From positions 1 to 64,000 of the forward strand of contig NZ_JADGDZ010000006.1 in the NCBI RefSeq assembly GCF_016744625.1: a stretch of DNA of 64,000 nucleotides, read 5' to 3'. The position numbers and the translations under genes were made by a program. This DNA is from Winogradskyella sp. GTDB lineage: Bacteria > Bacteroidota > Bacteroidia > Flavobacteriales > Flavobacteriaceae. Positions 59,705 to 64,000 of this stretch are shown piece by piece; within the stretch, counting starts at the first letter, position 1; every line of letters begins with the position of its first letter. The notes beneath the pieces are model-generated. The model was not told the DNA's origin, did not search any database, and worked only from the letters and a program-made list of their open reading frames with translations.

Positions 59705-60985
59705 TTATAACGAAATATTGAAGGTGAACTTAAAAGCGATATTATCTCCAATTTCTGGTAAGTGATAACTGCCATATCTGTAGGCAAAACTAAGTCCAAA
59801 ACCAAAGAGGAGTTTGTTGATTTCGAAACCAGATTCTGAGTATAATTTTTCAAGGGTATTAAATTGAATGCCTTGATGCCTATCTATACTTCGCATGGTT
59901 CCAACAGCATATCTGGAAATTAAAACGAGTTGTGGTTTAAACCATTCTGTAACTTTAAACGGACGGAAAAAATGTTTAAACTGTAAAGTCGAAAATTTAT
60001 CGCTAAAAAACTCATTAAAGTACATGGTCTCAAAACTGTTTAAGCCAGCCACGGAAAAGCGTTGTAGTATTGTTTCCTTTGTAATATTATTTGGATACGC
60101 ATGGTACAGGTGAGTTAATGGAGTCTCACCACTAGCAATACCAGCAACCAAGGTAATGTTTGTAATTGCATCATTTTTATGATTGAATTGTTGAACAGTT
60201 CTAAAATCTAATTTAGAGAAATTAAAATCACTACCTAGAACTGATTTAAAACCTTGAGTCAATTGAAGTGTGAATTTTGGGTAACCGTTTTTAGTTTCCT
60301 CTATGTTTCCCTCCTTTAAATCAAATCTGCTAAAAGGACTCCATTGTAGACTTAGTTTTGCAGTGCTTAAATCGAAGGTGTTATAATTTTTATCATCTAA
60401 AGCAAAATTGTAGGTATAGGTAGGATTTATTTTGCTTGTAGCTAACTGCGTTTCGGAAAGCAAATGGTTTGAAATTTTATGCTGTAAACCAATAGATTTC
60501 GTAATATGTCTATGAAACAAATCTATATTTAATAAGCGAGGTTCAAAAAAAGTAAAAAAGCGCTTATCCGTTAAAAAGTTTGAACTTCCTGTTTCTTGTA
60601 AATCATCAGTGTACGATAAATTAATCCATGTATTTGAAGCTTCATTAACTCTAAAGCCACCTCCAACACTGTATTTGTAACGCTTATCTTTAAAACCATA
60701 AACGAGATAACTATTTATGCGATAATGTTTAGAAAAACGATCATTTGTAATACCACCTAAGCCAGTTCTAAAACCTTCAAATTGATTGAACTTTACAAGA
60801 TATCGTAAGTCTAGATTGAAGTAATTAAAGGGTAAATAACCATTGCCTATATTTTTTATGAATTCATCTTTTTTAATGGAGTCTTGTGAAATTTTGACGG
60901 AATCTTTTTCTTTTATAGTAGGTTGCTGTGCAAAGCTATTTGTTGCAAATATTAGAAGAAAAACAACAAATAAGCGTTTTAACAT
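59705..60985 (-). CDS. Outer-membrane barrel protein, DUF5686-like
   Basis: A 426-residue exported protein with signal peptide ending in SFAQ (about 1-20). A short Lys/Asp-rich linker precedes a long run of strands ending FKFTFNISL, a barrel terminus. Segments such as NYFNLDLRYLVKFNQFEGFRTGLGG resemble the barrel half of DUF5686 proteins, which in Bacteroidota are about twice as long and carry an N-terminal CarboxypepD_reg domain. This may be a barrel-only relative. The match is tentative and the function unknown. It stands alone, 175 bases from the RND operon. Confidence 0.72.
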   Translation of the reverse strand: MLKRLFVVFLLIFATNSFAQQPTIKEKDSVKISQDSIKKDEFIKNIGNGYLPFNYFNLDLRYLVKFNQFEGFRTGLGGITNDRFSKHYRINSYLVYGFKDKRYKYSVGGGFRVNEASNTWINLSYTDDLQETGSSNFLTDKRFFTFFEPRLLNIDLFHRHITKSIGLQHKISNHLLSETQLATSKINPTYTYNFALDDKNYNTFDLSTAKLSLQWSPFSRFDLKEGNIEETKNGYPKFTLQLTQGFKSVLGSDFNFSKLDFRTVQQFNHKNDAITNITLVAGIASGETPLTHLYHAYPNNITKETILQRFSVAGLNSFETMYFNEFFSDKFSTLQFKHFFRPFKVTEWFKPQLVLISRYAVGTMRSIDRHQGIQFNTLEKLYSESGFEINKLLFGFGLSFAYRYGSYHLPEIGDNIAFKFTFNISL

Positions 60986-61183
60986 TTAGGTCAGGGAATT
61001 AAAATAATGTAGTATTCCTAAATAATTTTGAATGTCAATTAGAGTACAGTTAAAAGTCTTATACTTACAATAATTTATCATATATTTCATAAGCTACGCT
61101 TAATTACTTTCAATAAAAACATGTTTTTATTTTAGCAATACTCAATATGATAGTTTAGAAATTTTAAAGAATAAAGCTAAAGA

Positions 61184-61738
61184 TTAAACTGTCATTATCT
61201 CTTTTTCTTTAGCATCTAGAATATCATCTATACGTTTAACGTAAGAATCTGTAAGTGATTGTACGTCAATTTCAGCATTTTTCTGCAAATCTTCTGAAGC
61301 ATCAGAATTCTTTATTTCATGATTTGCTTCTTTACGCGCATTTCTAATACCGATTTTAGCGTCTTCAGTTTCCGCTTTAGCCTGTTTTGCCAAATCGCGT
61401 CGTCGTTCTTCTGTTAAAGGAGGAACATTGATAATTATTGTTTCACCATTGTTCATGGGATTAAAACCAATATTCGCAACCATAATTCCACGTTCAATTT
61501 CTTGAAGCATAGATTTTTCCCATGGTTGTACAGTTATGGTTCTACCATCAGGTGTATTTACGTTTGCGACTTGACTAAGTGGGGTTTGAGAACCATAGTA
61601 GTCGACCATTACACTACCTAACATAGCAGGACTAGCTTTACCAGCTCTAATGTTAACTAATTGTTTTTCGAGATGCTTAATTGCAGCATCCATAGCTTCT
61701 TTTGCTGTGTCTATTATAAATTTAATGTCTTCGTTCAT
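61184..61738 (-). CDS. frr: Ribosome recycling factor
   Basis: A 184-residue factor that with EF-G splits the post-termination ribosome. The signatures are HLEKQLVNIRAGKASPAML near the start, the conserved TPLSQVANVNTPDGRTITVQPWE and the C-terminal helix ERRRDLAKQAKAETEDAK. The length is standard. It follows pyrH by 46 bases, the widespread rpsB-tsf-pyrH-frr order. Confidence 0.98.
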   Translation of the reverse strand: MNEDIKFIIDTAKEAMDAAIKHLEKQLVNIRAGKASPAMLGSVMVDYYGSQTPLSQVANVNTPDGRTITVQPWEKSMLQEIERGIMVANIGFNPMNNGETIIINVPPLTEERRRDLAKQAKAETEDAKIGIRNARKEANHEIKNSDASEDLQKNAEIDVQSLTDSYVKRIDDILDAKEKEIMTV

Positions 61739-61784
61739 AGTGTTGAAATTTTAATTTATAGTTATCAAAATTTAAGCCAATAAT

Positions 61785-62492
61785 TTAAACATTCACTTCT
61801 GTTCCTATATTTTCACCAGAAACTACTTTTAGTAAGTTTCCTTTTTTATTCATATCAAAAACGATAATTGGCAGTTCGTTTTCTTGACTCAAGGTGAAAG
61901 CTGTTGTATCCATAACTTTTAGACCTTTACGTAAAACGTCCTCAAAAGAAATATTATCAAATTTAACTGCTGTGCTATCTTTTTCTGGATCTGCAGTATA
62001 GATACCATCAACACGAGTACCTTTTAGAATCACATCAGCTTCTATTTCAATAGCACGTAGCACTGCTGCAGAATCTGTGGTGAAATACGGGTTTCCTGTT
62101 CCTCCTCCAAAAATCACAACACGTCCTTTTCTAAGATGACTCATTGCTTTTCTTCTAATAAAAGGTTCGGCTACTTCATTGATTTTGATAGCTGTTTGCA
62201 GTCGCGTTTTTACATCAGCATCTTCTAGTGCATTTTGTAATGCTAAACCGTTGATAACTGTTGCTAGCATTCCCATATGGTCTCCTTGAACTCGATCCAT
62301 ACCATTCATGGCACCAGCAACACCTCTAAAAATATTTCCGCCACCAATAACTATAGCTACTTCAACACCTAAGTTAGTGATTTCTTTAATGTCCTGAGCA
62401 TATTCAGATAAACGCTCTGGATCGATACCGTATTGACGGCTTCCCATTAGGGCTTCACCAGACAATTTTAGTAGTATTCTTTTGTATTTCAT
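61785..62492 (-). CDS. pyrH: UMP kinase
   Basis: A 235-residue hexameric kinase that makes UDP from UMP. The motifs are [24 protein letters not shown] with the GG-loop, and the [19 protein letters not shown]-like segment written here as [18 protein letters not shown]. It lies between tsf (after a terminator) and frr. The gap of 215 bases to tsf suggests its own promoter. Confidence 0.98.
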   Translation of the reverse strand: MKYKRILLKLSGEALMGSRQYGIDPERLSEYAQDIKEITNLGVEVAIVIGGGNIFRGVAGAMNGMDRVQGDHMGMLATVINGLALQNALEDADVKTRLQTAIKINEVAEPFIRRKAMSHLRKGRVVIFGGGTGNPYFTTDSAAVLRAIEIEADVILKGTRVDGIYTADPEKDSTAVKFDNISFEDVLRKGLKVMDTTAFTLSQENELPIIVFDMNKKGNLLKVVSGENIGTEVNV

Positions 62493-62646
62493 TAGATAGT
62501 TTCTATTGCTATTTATGGTCTAACGGAATTCACCAAATGATATATTAGTTAAAAATAATATGTTGATAAGGCTCATTTCATTTTGAGTTTTGAAAGTTGA
62601 ACAAAGCTACATAATTATTAGCAGGTGTAAAAGTGAAAAAAGTGCT

Positions 62647-62682
62647 AAAAAAAAGCCTCTCAGAATTGAGAAGCTTTTTTTT
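62647..62682 (-). terminator. Terminator after tsf
   Basis: On the minus strand a stem of about 15 bp (arms around 62648-62662 and 62667-62681) with one T-G pair closes a 4-base loop and ends in eight T. The pair would be C-A on the plus strand, so the element works leftward. It splits rpsB-tsf from pyrH-frr. Confidence 0.88.
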
Positions 62683-62707
62683 AAATAATTATGTTTAAAA
62701 AATTTAG

Positions 62708-63682
62708 TTATCCTACAGTAGCTCTTTTAAAACCTGTTACAGAAACATCACCATATGATGATACGTACTGAGCAACAGTTTTCTTTTCATCTTTGATAAA
62801 CTTTTGATCTAACAAACATTGTTCTTGATCTAAAGTTGTGTTATCAGAAATAAAACGCTCCATTTTACCAGGTAAAATTCTATCCCAGATTTGTTCTGGT
62901 TTACCTTCAGCTTTTAATTCTGCTTTAGCAGCTTCTTCAGCTGTAGCTAAAACTTCAGGGGTTAATTGTGCCATAGAGATGTAACTTGGTACATTCTTTA
63001 AGGTTTTACCTAAACGACCTAATTCGATATTATCTTTTTCAATTACTGCAATACGTGCTTCAGTTTCTGAAGCAACGAAAGCAGGATCAAAATCTTTGTA
63101 AGATAATGATGACGCTCCCATAGAAGCAACTTGCATTGAAACATCTTTTACTAAAGTTTCAGCATTGTCAACTTTAGCAGATAAACCAACTAAAGCTGCA
63201 ATTTTATTAATGTGAACATACTGACCTACGTAAGGTGCATCTAACTTTTCGAATGCAGTGATGTCTAATTTTTCACCAATAACACCAGTTTGTTCTATTA
63301 GTTTTTCAGCTACAGTCATTCCACCGAAATCAGCAGCTAAAAATTCTTCTTTTGAATTAGTATTTAGTGCAATATCAGCTAATTGGTTAGCTAATGTTAT
63401 GAAGTTTTCGTTTTTTCCAACGAAATCAGTCTCACATCCTAAAACAATAGCAACTCCAGAGGTGTTGTCTGCATTTATTTTAGCGATTGCAGCACCTTCA
63501 GAAGAATCTCTATCAGCTCTTTTTTCTGCAACTTTTTGTCCTTTTTTACGTAAAACTGCAATGGCTTTATCAAAATCACCACCAGCTTCAACTAAAGCTT
63601 TTTTACAATCCATCATACCAGCACCAGTTGCTTGTCTTAGCTTGTTTACTTCTGCTGCTGTAATTTTTACAGTATTTTCCAT
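62708..63682 (-). CDS. tsf: Elongation factor Ts
   Basis: A 324-residue nucleotide exchange factor for EF-Tu. The start is the ATG at 63682 (MENTVKITAAEV); an upstream in-frame ATG at 63709 adds nine residues not typical of the family. The N-terminal UBA-like domain reads VNKLRQATGAGMMDCKKAL; the core has the TDFV motif (GCETDFVGKNENF). The C-terminal extension to about 320 residues is usual in Bacteroidota. It lies 81 bases after rpsB. Confidence 0.97.
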   Translation of the reverse strand: MENTVKITAAEVNKLRQATGAGMMDCKKALVEAGGDFDKAIAVLRKKGQKVAEKRADRDSSEGAAIAKINADNTSGVAIVLGCETDFVGKNENFITLANQLADIALNTNSKEEFLAADFGGMTVAEKLIEQTGVIGEKLDITAFEKLDAPYVGQYVHINKIAALVGLSAKVDNAETLVKDVSMQVASMGASSLSYKDFDPAFVASETEARIAVIEKDNIELGRLGKTLKNVPSYISMAQLTPEVLATAEEAAKAELKAEGKPEQIWDRILPGKMERFISDNTTLDQEQCLLDQKFIKDEKKTVAQYVSSYGDVSVTGFKRATVG

Positions 63683-63763
63683 AGTTTTTAAATTTAAAAA
63701 GTCATTCAATTAATTTTCTGAGCGAAAAGAACTAAATGACTTTTAATATTGTATAAATGTTAT

Positions 63764-64000
63764 TTATTCTTCTTCTTGAGCAGCTACAGGAGCTTTTTCA
63801 GCTTTCTTAGCAGCTGGTTTTGCTTCTTTCTTAGCTTCAGCTTTTACTTCTGGTTTAGCTTCCGCTTTAGCCTCAGTTTTTTGAGCTTTACCTTCTTTTT
63901 CTGCACGTTCGGCTTTTCTTTCGTTTAGGCCATCAGCAATTGCAGAAGTTACAATAGATAAGATTTTATCTACTGATTTTGAAGCATCATCATTTGCAGG
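63764..64000 (-). CDS. rpsB: 30S ribosomal protein S2, C-terminal part (runs off the window)
   Basis: The last 78 codons of rpsB, its 5' part beyond the window end. The visible start, PANDDASKSVDKILSIVTSA, is the conserved S2 C-terminus. It is followed by a Lys/Ala/Glu-rich tail of about 45 residues (KAEAKPEVKAEAKKEA and similar), a typical Bacteroidota extension. tsf follows 81 bases downstream on the same strand. Confidence 0.95.
   Translation of the reverse strand, partial: PANDDASKSVDKILSIVTSAIADGLNERKAERAEKEGKAQKTEAKAEAKPEVKAEAKKEAKPAAKKAEKAPVAAQEEE

Overview
The window is AT-rich chromosomal DNA from a member of the Bacteroidota, almost certainly the family Flavobacteriaceae and probably marine. 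The signs are an ATP-cone carried by NrdB instead of NrdA, a Bacteroidota-type (clade II, Sec/lipoprotein) nitrous oxide reductase cluster with a fasciclin lipoprotein, a PorT-like barrel, a TonB-dependent receptor with an N-terminal carboxypeptidase-like domain, a lipoprotein with a surface-export-like SDD signal, promoters of the TTG-N19/20-TAnnTTTG type and few Shine-Dalgarno sequences. Gene density is high and most genes are housekeeping; no phage, IS element or CRISPR array was seen.

Layout. 0-3.4 kb: class I ribonucleotide reductase nrdB-nrdA. 3.4-5.1 kb: a secreted protein of unknown function and an OmpA-like lipoprotein. 5.2-12 kb: phosphate and anion transport (Na/Pi cotransporter, chromate transporter, PiT permease, OprO/P-type porin), followed by a small MORN protein and a TonB receptor/beta-helix lipoprotein pair (12.1-16.8 kb). 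17-25.7 kb: dgt, dxs, tadA, a PrcB-like lipoprotein, a cold-shock protein, a CLC channel and aspS. 25.8-32.5 kb: a TetR-TolC-MFP-RND efflux operon with a recognisable operator. 32.6-33.9 kb: a polyprenyl synthetase and a small conserved gene. 33.9-41.5 kb: a nos operon (cytochrome c, fasciclin, NosZ, membrane protein, NosL, NosD, NosF, NosY, lipoprotein) led by a promoter with a Crp/Fnr-like dyad at about -41.5. 42.4-46.4 kb: 2-oxoglutarate dehydrogenase sucAB. 46.4-47.2 kb: a non-coding stretch described below. 47.2-50.3 kb: an orphan NarL-type response regulator, a retropepsin-like protease, TatD, asparaginase and tRNA-Ser(GGA). 50.4-53.5 kb: ExbB, a membrane protein, two ExbDs and PorT. 53.5-59.5 kb: an RND transporter-asnS-rpoN-membrane protein operon. 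59.7-64 kb: a barrel protein, then frr, pyrH, tsf and the 3' end of rpsB.

The most unusual part is 46.46-47.18 kb. Just downstream of the orphan response regulator, on the same strand, are three tandem modules of about 90-110 bp. Each has a 6-2-6 dyad, a TAnnTTTG-like box and an intrinsic-terminator hairpin. Two of them (46732-46866 and 47041-47175) match at about 119 of 135 positions, with a 51-base identical core. In two hairpins the only imperfect pair is A-C on the plus strand but G-U on the minus strand, which points to leftward RNAs. The dyads differ by symmetric substitutions. After the modules comes a 37-codon single-helix membrane peptide that shares a terminator with sucB. I read this as a response regulator followed by a family of small RNAs and a micropeptide. 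That reading is inference from sequence alone.

Other points: a CLC protein lacking both proton-pathway glutamates, three genes whose -7 box ends four bases before ATG (predicted leaderless), and a nos-operon lipoprotein with a Cys/Met/His cluster. All identifications come from reading motifs and family resemblance; no database search was run.
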